64,000 nucleotides of DNA from Marinirhabdus sp963799365 (GTDB lineage Bacteria > Bacteroidota > Bacteroidia > Flavobacteriales > Flavobacteriaceae): the NCBI GenBank assembly GCA_963799365.1, contig CAWCWV010000007.1, positions 159,000 through 222,999 on the forward strand, given 5' to 3'. The notes under the pieces were generated by a model, which searched no databases, was not told the origin of the DNA, and saw only the letters and a program-made list of their open reading frames with translations. Of the stretch, positions 33,696 through 41,623 are shown in pieces. Position 1 is the first letter of the stretch; each line of letters begins with the position of its first letter. The position numbers and the translations under genes were made by a program.

Positions 33696-34724
33696 ATGAA
33701 GCAGCTTACTAAAACATATTTATTACTTGCACTATTAGTATCTCCTTTTATCTATGCTCAGGATGGGATACCAGTATATTCAGATTATTTTGCCGACAAT
33801 CTTTACTTGCTGCATCCATCTATGGCTGGAGGAGCAGATTATGGTAAATTGAGGTTAACAGCACGACAACAATGGTTTGATCAAGACGATGCGCCTAATG
33901 TTCAAACATTAAGTTTTAATACTAGGCTTAGTGAGAGTTCGGGTGTTGGTGCAATTATTTTTAATGATAAAAACGGTTTTCACTCTCAAACAGGAGGTTT
34001 CTTGACCTACGCACACCATTTAAAGTTCTCCAGAAGTAGTTCAGAGTTAAATCAGCTTTCTTTTGGATTAAGCGCAGGGCTTATTCAGTCTCAACTAGAT
34101 GAAACCCAATTTGATCCAAACGATTTCGATCCCATAATTGCTGGGATTGTACAAAGTAGTTCTTATTTGAATGTGGATACAGGTGTTTCTTATAATTTAG
34201 GTAATTTTTCGAGTCACTTTACTGTAAAAAATCTTTTGTTTCAAAATAGAAAATTGAATTCAGAAGAATTTGAGTCAAACAATCAACGATCTTATAATGT
34301 TACTTCTGCATATTTTATAGTGCCGTCTAAAGGTCTTTGGGCATATGAGCCTTCTTTCTTATTTCAATGGAAGGAACGCACTGGAGAACAAACTTTAGAT
34401 GTTAATGCGAAAGTATACAGAGAGCTAGATTTTGCCCGAATTTGGGGTGGCTTGTCTTATAGAAGAAGTTTTGACGGTGCCGAATTTCTTGACGGACAAG
34501 AAATTACCAATCAAAAACTTCAATATTTTACTCCTGTACTAGGAATAAACTACAAGAAATTTATAGTTGCCTATACGTACTCTTTCCAGACAGGAAGTAT
34601 ACAATTTCAAAATGGAGGCTTCCACCAAATAACTTTAGGCTATAATATCTTTGATGGGAACGTTGGACGTACTTGGTCACAGGATATGCGATATAACGGT
34701 ATGTTGAGGCCTGATACTAGATAA
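33696..34724 (+). CDS. PorP/SprF family outer-membrane protein (342 aa)
   Basis: Signal peptide about 1-21 (ends PFIYAQ) and a beta-barrel of the PorP/SprF family: N-terminal DYFADNLYLLHPSMAGG, repeating amphipathic strands and an aromatic-rich C-terminal half (YFTPVLGINYKKFIVAYTYS). SprF assists secretion of the adhesin SprB in Flavobacterium johnsoniae, and PorP/SprF genes usually follow a type B T9SS substrate gene. It starts 7 nt after the giant gene and so is very likely its dedicated secretion partner. Terminator follows. Confidence 0.9.
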   Translation: MKQLTKTYLLLALLVSPFIYAQDGIPVYSDYFADNLYLLHPSMAGGADYGKLRLTARQQWFDQDDAPNVQTLSFNTRLSESSGVGAIIFNDKNGFHSQTGGFLTYAHHLKFSRSSSELNQLSFGLSAGLIQSQLDETQFDPNDFDPIIAGIVQSSSYLNVDTGVSYNLGNFSSHFTVKNLLFQNRKLNSEEFESNNQRSYNVTSAYFIVPSKGLWAYEPSFLFQWKERTGEQTLDVNAKVYRELDFARIWGGLSYRRSFDGAEFLDGQEITNQKLQYFTPVLGINYKKFIVAYTYSFQTGSIQFQNGGFHQITLGYNIFDGNVGRTWSQDMRYNGMLRPDTR

Positions 34725-34728
34725 ATTT

Positions 34729-34752
34729 AAAACCCCCAGTTTGGGGGTTTTT
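34729..34752 (+). terminator. Terminator after PorP/SprF gene
   Basis: AAACCCCCA / TGGGGGTTT stem (34730-34738 with 34742-34750), three-base loop and T-tail. It closes the repeat protein and PorP/SprF operon. Confidence 0.9.
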
Positions 34753-34787
34753 AAATTGTATATTTCAAGCAAGCAGCAGTAAGTATG

Positions 34788-35942
34788 CTATTCCCAGGTA
34801 TAGTTTTTTCGTTTGGCTTGTTTTTTTAAGGCCTGAATCATGGCACTTTCTAAACTATTGTTATTTTCCCCTTTATTTTTAGCGATATAATCACGTCTCT
34901 TAGAATTAAGTGATGCTATTTCATCTTGAATCCGGGTTCGCTCTTTTCTTTGTTTTTCAACATAGCTTTTTATCTGGGCAGTCGTTTTTCCTTTTAAGTT
35001 GTCTGGTAACTCCTCTTTTTTAAGCTTGGAATAGTCAAAATCTTTTTCTTTTTCAGCATCTACAAGATCCCAAGTTTCATTTTTATATAGGTGTGAACCC
35101 TTAGAAACAGTTCTGCTTACGGCATTTGCTTTGCTATAGGACACAGCATTATCATCTTGCTCTTCTTGAAGGGCTACTTTATTTCTACCATAAGCTCCGT
35201 ACGGAACATATGTTTGATTTAGCTGAATATTAAGCTGTAAAATTAGATCGTCATAAGGTGAAGCAATGTGTATTGTATGTTCATTGTGATCTATGGCTAT
35301 ATAATCGCCATACGTTATTGTGGCACCATCTTTCCAATTTGAATCTATCCCGTGCTGAAATTTTCCACAAAATATTGTGTTTACTATAATGCCCTTCTCT
35401 TTAGCATCTGCAGCCGCATCTTTATAATTTATGTTTCCCTGGGTAAAAGGTTCGTTGCCTGCTATAAAAATCATTTTAAGGTCATCGTCATTTTTTCCCC
35501 ATTCCAAATCGTCTAAGGAAGCCTTTATTACAGTTCCGCAGTATTCGCTTCCACCGTTTGTGGTTAGTGAGAAAAGTTCTTTTGAAATCGTGTCCAGATC
35601 GTCTGTAAAGGTTGTTATTCTTCGTATAAATCCTTTTCCTTCAGATAATCCATCATTACCGTATTCGTATAACGCAATTTCCAAGTTGGGACGTTCTTCT
35701 TTACAACGGGCGTGAGATAGTTCGTTCACGATCTCCCATAATTGAGCTTTAGCCTGATCAATGAGGCCGTCCATACTATTGCTAGTGTCTAGTAGTAAAG
35801 CTACTTTAATAGTTTGTTTTTTTGAAAAGCTAACTGTTGTCGCTGCGGTAGTCAATGCTGTTTTATAGGAGTCTGTTTCGGCTTTACAAGCAGTTATACC
35901 TAGAACAAAGGCGAGTGCTATTAGTGTGTTTATTGTTTTCAT
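34788..35942 (-). CDS. VWA-domain lipoprotein (384 aa)
   Basis: Lipoprotein signal with lipobox ITAC (Cys at about residue 19), a short Thr-rich stretch, then a von Willebrand A domain (about 45-230) beginning VALLLDTSNSMDGLIDQAK, whose DTSNS is the MIDAS metal-binding motif (DxSxS). The C-terminal third is charged with a Lys/Glu-rich helical segment (KTTAQIKSYVEKQRKERTRI). Periplasmic or outer-membrane lipid-anchored protein of unknown binding partner. It is transcribed alone from a consensus promoter on the minus strand. Confidence 0.85.
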   Translation of the reverse strand: MKTINTLIALAFVLGITACKAETDSYKTALTTAATTVSFSKKQTIKVALLLDTSNSMDGLIDQAKAQLWEIVNELSHARCKEERPNLEIALYEYGNDGLSEGKGFIRRITTFTDDLDTISKELFSLTTNGGSEYCGTVIKASLDDLEWGKNDDDLKMIFIAGNEPFTQGNINYKDAAADAKEKGIIVNTIFCGKFQHGIDSNWKDGATITYGDYIAIDHNEHTIHIASPYDDLILQLNIQLNQTYVPYGAYGRNKVALQEEQDDNAVSYSKANAVSRTVSKGSHLYKNETWDLVDAEKEKDFDYSKLKKEELPDNLKGKTTAQIKSYVEKQRKERTRIQDEIASLNSKRRDYIAKNKGENNNSLESAMIQALKKQAKRKNYTWE

Positions 35943-35964
35943 GTTGCTTTATTTTTGTATACAC

Positions 35965-35995
35965 CAAACATACTTTCAACATAATTCCTATACAA
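35965..35995 (-). promoter_or_regulatory. Promoter for VWA lipoprotein gene
   Basis: Minus strand: TTG (plus 35993-35995), 20-nt spacer, TATGTTTG (plus 35965-35972), 22 nt before the start codon at 35942. A good Bacteroidota consensus match. Confidence 0.7.
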
Positions 35996-36145
35996 ATAGC
36001 GATGAGGGAAAGTAGCTTCTAAGTGCGTGAAGAAGACAGCTGTGTTAGGGAAGCCATTAAAATCAAGCTTGATAGCTCATACACGATAAAATTGTAACTT
36101 TAGCAAGTGCATCACAATACGTATGTTTACACTTTCAAAATAAGT

Positions 36146-38341
36146 ATGAGAACACTATTGTTATATTTTTTTATCTCTCTTTTCCTTGGTACGGGGTATG
36201 CACAAGTGCGAAAAACTTCAAAAAATTCGTTTGTGCTGAAAGGGCTTGTGGTTGAAAACGAAACCAACAAACCCATTGCAAGGGTAAATGTAGAAACAAA
36301 TAATGGTGCCTATACAACTACCAATGGGAATGGTGAATTCTCAATTTCGGTAGAAATTGGGGATGAATTAAGTATTAAGAGCGATGCTTTCAAAACAGTA
36401 TATTATACTATTAAGGACCGCCAAAAAATTACGGTCAAGGTTCAAAAAGCCGAAGAAGGTGTCTTGCCAGAACCTTTAGTTTCTGAAACTTCCAAAAAAG
36501 ATTTGTTTTCAATATATATAGATTCGGCTAAGGTATTTCTTAAAAAAGATGCTGGCAAAAGTATTGGATATGTTACCAAGGCATTGCAGCCGTTTCGAGG
36601 GACTTCCGTCACCAAAAAGCAGAATGCCACGGCTTTTGAAACACTAGGAGACATTAACCTTTTCTGGAAACAGCCAGATCTGGCTATCGATAATTACAAG
36701 CGTAGTATTTCGGAAATAGAAACCATAGATAGACGGATTAAATTGGCCAACGCCTTTAGGATAAACAGTAACTACCAAGAAAGTCTTTCGCTATATAAAG
36801 AACTGCTGAAGGCTTCTTTGAGTAACTATCAAAAAGTAAATATTTATGAAGGCCTCGGTGACGCGTATAAAGCTATAAATGACCCTGTAAAAAGTGTTTT
36901 TAATTACCAAAAAGGCTTGGATGTGGCAAATGCTCATAGTATAACGCCTAAGATAACCGACTTAAATTCAAAGATTGCAGAAGTGTATTCCATTAGTGGT
37001 GCTGTGGAAGAAGCAGCGCAGTATTTTGATAACTCCCTGAATCTTGCCCAAAAAGAAAATCCTAAGCGAGCCGTAGAGGAAAAAAATAAGGTAGCAGATT
37101 TTTATAACAGAAATCAAAATTTTGATAAAGAAATTAAGCTGAGAAACGAAATCTTAGATGAACTAAAAGACATCAAAGGTAAGGAAGCTGAAGATGACGA
37201 TGTGCAAAACAGCCCATTAACACCACAGCGACAAAATTACTATACTGCCAATGCCTATATTGCCCAGGACAGGTATACGGAAGCAATCCCATATTTGGAG
37301 AAAAGTATTTCTGAAGCCGAATCTAAAGAAGATCTTGTGGTAGAGAAAGATGCCACCCGCAAACTTTCTGAAGTCTACAATGGGATTGGAAATTTTAGTA
37401 AAGCTGCGGAAAGTTACGAACGTTACGTGGCAGTTGTAGATGAACTGTATATTAAAAAAGAACAGGAATTATCGCAAGCAACCCGTTTTAACAAAGAAAT
37501 AGCCCTAAAACAAAACCGAATTACCAGTTTAGAGAATGAGAGGGAACTTAATGAAAGTAGATACAAACTGGCTTTTGAAAACCAAAACCTTATTCAAAAA
37601 AATAACCGCGTTCAAAAATGGGTTATTGCTTCTTTAGTATTGGTGGCGTTGTTGTTGCTTTTTGCTGCCTACACCCAATACAAAAGTGTAAAACAACAAA
37701 GGTATGCCAATAATGTGTTGGCATTAAAATCGTTGCGCACACAAATGAATCCACATTTTATTTTCAATGCCTTGAATTCGGTGAATAGTTTTATAGCGAT
37801 GAGTGATGAACGAGCAGCCAATAAATACCTGAGTGAGTTCTCACAATTAATGCGAAACGTTTTGGAAAATAGTGATGAGGATTTTATTCCGTTGCACAAA
37901 GAAATTGAATTGCTGGAACTGTATGTAAAGTTAGAACATTTTCGTTTTAAGGATAAGTTTGACTATAACATAACTGTAGATGAAACTTTGCAGCTTTCAG
38001 AATTTGTAATTCCGCCCATGTTGTTGCAACCGTATGTTGAAAATGCGGTTTGGCATGGTCTTCGGTATAAAGAAGAAAAAGGAAATTTAACCATTCATTT
38101 TAGGCAACTAGATACTGAAACAGTTACCATTACCATTACCGATGACGGAATAGGCCGTAAGAAATCCAAACTGCTGAAGACCGAAAATCAGAAAAAGCAG
38201 AAAAGTAAAGGGATGGGAAATATTCAAAAAAGAATCACCATTTTAAATGAAATGCATAAGGATAAAGTAGACGTTACCGTTCGCAACGTTTATGATAATG
38301 AAGAAGGGACTCAAGTTGTGTTAACATTGAAAAAAGATTAG
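36146..38341 (+). CDS. LytS-type sensor histidine kinase with TPR region (731 aa)
   Basis: Start placed at 36146 (MRTLLLYFFISLFLGTGYAQ, a signal peptide); the frame is open from 36107, but a -7-like box (TAACTTTA, 36095-36102) puts the transcription start near 36109. A carboxypeptidase-regulatory-like beta domain (VLKGLVVENETNKPIARVNV) is followed by TPR-like repeats (about 150-430), a coiled region, one membrane helix (about 500-518), and a LytS-type His-kinase domain with its phospho-acceptor motif QMNPHFIFNALNSVNSFI, N box LLQPYVENAVWHGLRY, and ATP-lid ITDDGIGRKK / GMGNIQKRI. It lies 63 nt upstream of the LytTR response regulator, which is its likely partner. The signal sensed is unknown. 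Confidence 0.9.
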   Translation: MRTLLLYFFISLFLGTGYAQVRKTSKNSFVLKGLVVENETNKPIARVNVETNNGAYTTTNGNGEFSISVEIGDELSIKSDAFKTVYYTIKDRQKITVKVQKAEEGVLPEPLVSETSKKDLFSIYIDSAKVFLKKDAGKSIGYVTKALQPFRGTSVTKKQNATAFETLGDINLFWKQPDLAIDNYKRSISEIETIDRRIKLANAFRINSNYQESLSLYKELLKASLSNYQKVNIYEGLGDAYKAINDPVKSVFNYQKGLDVANAHSITPKITDLNSKIAEVYSISGAVEEAAQYFDNSLNLAQKENPKRAVEEKNKVADFYNRNQNFDKEIKLRNEILDELKDIKGKEAEDDDVQNSPLTPQRQNYYTANAYIAQDRYTEAIPYLEKSISEAESKEDLVVEKDATRKLSEVYNGIGNFSKAAESYERYVAVVDELYIKKEQELSQATRFNKEIALKQNRITSLENERELNESRYKLAFENQNLIQKNNRVQKWVIASLVLVALLLLFAAYTQYKSVKQQRYANNVLALKSLRTQMNPHFIFNALNSVNSFIAMSDERAANKYLSEFSQLMRNVLENSDEDFIPLHKEIELLELYVKLEHFRFKDKFDYNITVDETLQLSEFVIPPMLLQPYVENAVWHGLRYKEEKGNLTIHFRQLDTETVTITITDDGIGRKKSKLLKTENQKKQKSKGMGNIQKRITILNEMHKDKVDVTVRNVYDNEEGTQVVLTLKKD

Positions 38342-38404
38342 TTGTCCCCACTTTGTCTCCCTATAAGGTAGAAACAATGAACTACAAACAATAAACTTTT
38401 ATTT

Positions 38405-39136
38405 ATGAACCTACGCACCATTATTGTTGAAGACGAAGAAAATAGCCGGGATATCCTCAAAAATTATCTTGCAAAATATTGCCCAAAAGTAGAAGTACTA
38501 GGAGAAGCAGCCAATATAGATGAAGCCTTGGTACTTATTCGCAATCAGGACCTAGATATGGTTTTTCTGGATGTAGAAATGCCCTACGGAAATGCATTTG
38601 ATTTGTTGGATAAAGTAGGCGACAGAAATTTTGAGACCGTTTTTGTTACGGCTTATAATCACTATGCGGTTGACGCCCTTAATGCACATGCGTCGTATTA
38701 TTTGCTGAAACCTATAGATATTGATAAGCTCATTGATGCGGTAGATTATGTGCACGAAATTAAAACGAAAGAAAATGCACTTCAAAACGCTGTGTTGCAA
38801 CCTAAGATTACCCACGTGACCGGTAAGATCACCATTCCAGTGCAAAACGGATTTGAAGTCTTGCAAGTAGAAGACATTCTCTATTGCCAGGCAGACGATA
38901 ATTATACCAATATATATATAGGGGACAAAAAGAAATTGGTGAGTAAAACACTAAAATATTTTGAAGACGCGCTAAAAGAAAATGGTTTTGCGCGTGTCCA
39001 CAAAAGCTATCTGGTAAATGTAAATGCCATCACTGAATACAAAAAAGGCAAAGGAGGAAGTGTTGTACTTTCCAGTGGAAAAGAAATTATGGTAAGTCCT
39101 TCCAAAAAGAAAGATTTGCTGGCGTTTTTTGGATAA
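38405..39136 (+). CDS. LytTR-family response regulator (243 aa)
   Basis: N-terminal receiver domain (about 1-120) with acidic pocket EDEEN, phospho-acceptor Asp in DMVFLDVEMPYGNAF (about residue 57), Thr/Lys in VFVTAYN and LLKPIDI; C-terminal LytTR DNA-binding domain (about 140-243) with VEDILYCQADDNYTNIY and RVHKSYLVN. It controls transcription by binding short direct-repeat sites; targets cannot be read from the window. Partner of the upstream LytS-type kinase; the kinase and regulator are the usual flavobacterial pair. Confidence 0.92.
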   Translation: MNLRTIIVEDEENSRDILKNYLAKYCPKVEVLGEAANIDEALVLIRNQDLDMVFLDVEMPYGNAFDLLDKVGDRNFETVFVTAYNHYAVDALNAHASYYLLKPIDIDKLIDAVDYVHEIKTKENALQNAVLQPKITHVTGKITIPVQNGFEVLQVEDILYCQADDNYTNIYIGDKKKLVSKTLKYFEDALKENGFARVHKSYLVNVNAITEYKKGKGGSVVLSSGKEIMVSPSKKKDLLAFFG

Positions 39137-39141
39137 CTCCA

Positions 39142-39242
39142 GTCATCTCGAATGAGGGCACGACTGAGTGATTGCAATCAATTATTTTTATTTGATATTT
39201 AGGAGGTGCTTCATATGTGATTTCTCCTATCCTCGAAATGAC
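39142..39242. repeat. REP-like imperfect inverted repeat element
   Basis: GTCATCTCGA (39142-39151) and TCGAAATGAC (39233-39242) are inverted with one mismatch; AGGAG and CTCCT form a smaller hairpin between. It resembles the common GTCATTTCGA-type intergenic repeats of Flavobacteriia. It lies between the convergent lytTR and murI genes. Confidence 0.55.
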
Positions 39243-39270
39243 GTGCCTTGAAGTATCGAAATAGGGCGCC

Positions 39271-40062
39271 TCAAAATTCTTTTTTCTGAATAGTAATTGT
39301 ATCGCTAAATTCCTTCAGCAACATTTGTAGTGTCGCAACCTCAGCATTTGTATAAAACTGAAGTATTGGTACGCCTTTTTCTAATGAAAGTAAATTTATT
39401 TTCTCTAGCATATTCTTAGTTTGTCTTGCTACAGCTTCTCCGGAATCTATAATAGTCACGGTTTCTGGTAGAATTTCTTTTAACTGTGGTATAAGATAGG
39501 GATAATGACTACAACCCAATACCAGATAATCTACATTGGCAACTAGCATGGGAGTAGTATAGTTTATCAGTAATTTTCGCAATTCTAAGCTTTCCAGAGC
39601 GCCTCGTTCTATTAACGGTACTAATCCTTCCCCTACAATTTCAATCACCGAGATGTCCTTTGTAAATGCTTCAGAAGTTTTGTGAAATAAGGCGCTACTC
39701 AGTGTACCTTTTGTGGCCAAAATTCCAATACTTTTAGAATGAGTTCTCAAAGCGGCAGGTTTTATCGCCGGTTCAATACCTATGATGGGAATATCATAGG
39801 TTGAGCGTAAAATGTCAATGGCATTGGTGGTGGCGGTGTTGCAGGCAACTACTATTATTTTGCACCCCATAGTAATGAGTGCTTCTGTATTTTTGATACT
39901 TAGAGCTATAATATCTGATTCGGATTTATTTCCGTAGGGAGCATTGGCACTATCGGCCAGATAGATGGTATTTTCATTTGGAAGTAATTGGTGTATTTCT
40001 TTCCAAATAGAAGAGCCACCTACGCCAGAGTCAAAAATGCCTATGGGAGCGTTTTTTTTCAT
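39271..40062 (-). CDS. murI: Glutamate racemase (263 aa)
   Basis: Converts L-glutamate to D-glutamate for peptidoglycan. Both catalytic cysteines are visible: VVACNTATTNAI (about residue 74) and LGCSHYPYL (about residue 186), together with the N-terminal GIFDSGVGGSSIWKEI (usual form DSGVGGLSV, here with S). Length is normal. It follows the two OmpH genes on the minus strand, separated by a terminator, with a candidate TTG-N21-TATCTTTA promoter directly before it. Last gene of the envelope block. Confidence 0.93.
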   Translation of the reverse strand: MKKNAPIGIFDSGVGGSSIWKEIHQLLPNENTIYLADSANAPYGNKSESDIIALSIKNTEALITMGCKIIVVACNTATTNAIDILRSTYDIPIIGIEPAIKPAALRTHSKSIGILATKGTLSSALFHKTSEAFTKDISVIEIVGEGLVPLIERGALESLELRKLLINYTTPMLVANVDYLVLGCSHYPYLIPQLKEILPETVTIIDSGEAVARQTKNMLEKINLLSLEKGVPILQFYTNAEVATLQMLLKEFSDTITIQKKEF

Positions 40063-40066
40063 TAGT

Positions 40067-40098
40067 TAAAGATATTGAAAAGTTATACAATTAGACAA
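40067..40098 (-). promoter_or_regulatory. Candidate promoter for murI
   Basis: Minus strand: TTG (plus 40096-40098), 21-nt spacer, TATCTTTA (plus 40067-40074), the last base deviating from the TAnnTTTG consensus. It lies just upstream of the murI start. Confidence 0.4.
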
Positions 40099-40120
40099 CA
40101 CACAACAGATGAGATCAATC

Positions 40121-40150
40121 AAAAAAGCCCGTCACAAGGACAGGCTTTAA
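40121..40150 (-). terminator. Terminator after first OmpH gene
   Basis: Minus strand hairpin: AAAGCCTGTC (plus 40139-40148) with GACGGGCTTT (plus 40124-40133), one C-A mismatch, then T-run from the A-run at 40121-40126. Confidence 0.7.
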
Positions 40151-40170
40151 AATTATTTCTTAGAAAGAAA

Positions 40171-40680
40171 TTAGATTCCTAATTCTTTCTTTACGTCAAC
40201 AAGAAGATCTTTACCATCTGCTAGTAAAATTCCTCCCCCTGGAGTTGCATCCAAAACATATTGATAGCCTTGTGCTTTTGCAACTTTTTGAATAGCTAAA
40301 CGCGCTTTGTCTAAGATTGGTTGTAAGATATCAACCTCTTTTTTCTGAAGATCCTGCATAGCTTGTTGGTTAAATGCTTGGATGTTTCCTTGCATACCTT
40401 GTACTTCTTGTACTCGCTTCGAATTCTCTTCGTCTGTTTTTGTTCCAGCTTCTGAATCATACTTTTTTGCCAAAGTTTCAAGTTCCTTATACATGTCTTT
40501 CAACTGTGTATCGTAGGTTTTCTTTAATTTTTCCAATTGGCCTTGGGCAGCTTTCATTTCTGGCATTGCTTCTACCAAATCTTGAGTATTGATGTGGGCC
40601 ATTTTGGACTGCGCATTTGTAAGGCTTGTTCCTGCTACAAATAGTACTACTGCAATTGCTATTACTTTTAATCGTTTCAT
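40171..40680 (-). CDS. OmpH/Skp family periplasmic chaperone (169 aa)
   Basis: Signal peptide about 1-23 (ends TNAQ) and a Skp/OmpH domain: N-terminal MAHINTQDLVEAMPEMKAA, a long charged coiled-coil hairpin, and C-terminal AKAQGYQYVLDATPGGGILL. Skp-like chaperones hold unfolded outer-membrane proteins. A paralog of different length lies just upstream on the same strand, and BamA and a PorG-like protein are next to it. Terminator follows. Confidence 0.9.
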   Translation of the reverse strand: MKRLKVIAIAVVLFVAGTSLTNAQSKMAHINTQDLVEAMPEMKAAQGQLEKLKKTYDTQLKDMYKELETLAKKYDSEAGTKTDEENSKRVQEVQGMQGNIQAFNQQAMQDLQKKEVDILQPILDKARLAIQKVAKAQGYQYVLDATPGGGILLADGKDLLVDVKKELGI

Positions 40681-40727
40681 TTTAGTTTAATTTATTAAGT
40701 GTTATTTAGATAAAGGTATTATTGTTT

Positions 40728-41585
40728 TTATTTTCCACCGTCGCCGTCGCCGTCATCTCCATCTCCATCACTTGGGGGAACTCCGGCACCACCACCGGTT
40801 CTAGCATTTATGATAGAGTCTTTACGATTTTGACGGGCGTCTAATAGGCTGTCTCTTCTTTTTTGAAACTCAGCTTTTTTAACGTCACGAATAGAGTCTC
40901 TTACTCTTTTACGATCTGCTATAGCAGCTTCACGGTCATTCTTTTTGTCTTCTAATGCTTTTTCACGTTCTGTAACTGCTTCATCTTCTTCATCACTCAA
41001 GCTCTCTAGTTGCTCAACTTCTTTTTTCTCTTTACGAGTAGTAACCTCTTTACGCTTGTTATTCCGATTTATACTTCGTAGCACTGTTTCACTAATATCA
41101 TTCCGTTTTGCAGCAAAAAGCATTACAACATCTGCCGATTTGTCAAAAATAAAATCATATTTTTTTGCTTCAGCAATCTCTTGAACTATATTAAATACTT
41201 GGTCTTGGATGGGTTGTACCAATTGTCTGCGTTGAATGACTAGATCTCCATTAGGTCCAAAACGATCCTGTTGGTATTTAATCATTTCGTCTTCCTTGAT
41301 TTTAACTTCTTCCTCTCTTTCTTCAATAAGCTCTTTAGTAAGGAGTACACGTTCATTTGCAAGATTCAATTTCATCTGGTCAATCTCCTGACTCTTTTTT
41401 TGAATGTCAGCTTTCCATCGCTGTACTTTACCATCTAATTGCGTTGCGGCCTCTTGGTACTCTGGTACACTTTCTAAAATGTATTCCATGTCTATGTAGC
41501 CAATACGTACGCCTCTTTGCGCATCTGCCACGAAAGGGATGCTTAAAAACGCTACTAAGATTGCAAGTAATTTTAGTGTTTTCAT
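40728..41585 (-). CDS. OmpH/Skp family protein with long charged tail (285 aa)
   Basis: Start at the ATG at 41585 (MKTLKLLAILVAFLSIPFVA signal peptide); a longer upstream reading lacks a signal. An OmpH domain (RIGYIDMEYILESVPEYQEA ... AEAKKYDFIFDKSADVVML) covers about residues 25-165. Then comes a highly charged region rich in Arg, Lys, Glu and Asp (about 170-270) and a C-terminal GDGDDGDGDGG stretch. This tail is unusual for Skp and may form a coiled coil or bind other envelope components. Directly follows bamA. Confidence 0.88.
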   Translation of the reverse strand: MKTLKLLAILVAFLSIPFVADAQRGVRIGYIDMEYILESVPEYQEAATQLDGKVQRWKADIQKKSQEIDQMKLNLANERVLLTKELIEEREEEVKIKEDEMIKYQQDRFGPNGDLVIQRRQLVQPIQDQVFNIVQEIAEAKKYDFIFDKSADVVMLFAAKRNDISETVLRSINRNNKRKEVTTRKEKKEVEQLESLSDEEDEAVTEREKALEDKKNDREAAIADRKRVRDSIRDVKKAEFQKRRDSLLDARQNRKDSIINARTGGGAGVPPSDGDGDDGDGDGGK

Positions 41586-41623
41586 AATAGTTGATTGTGG
41601 TTTAAGAAAATATCGTGCCAATA

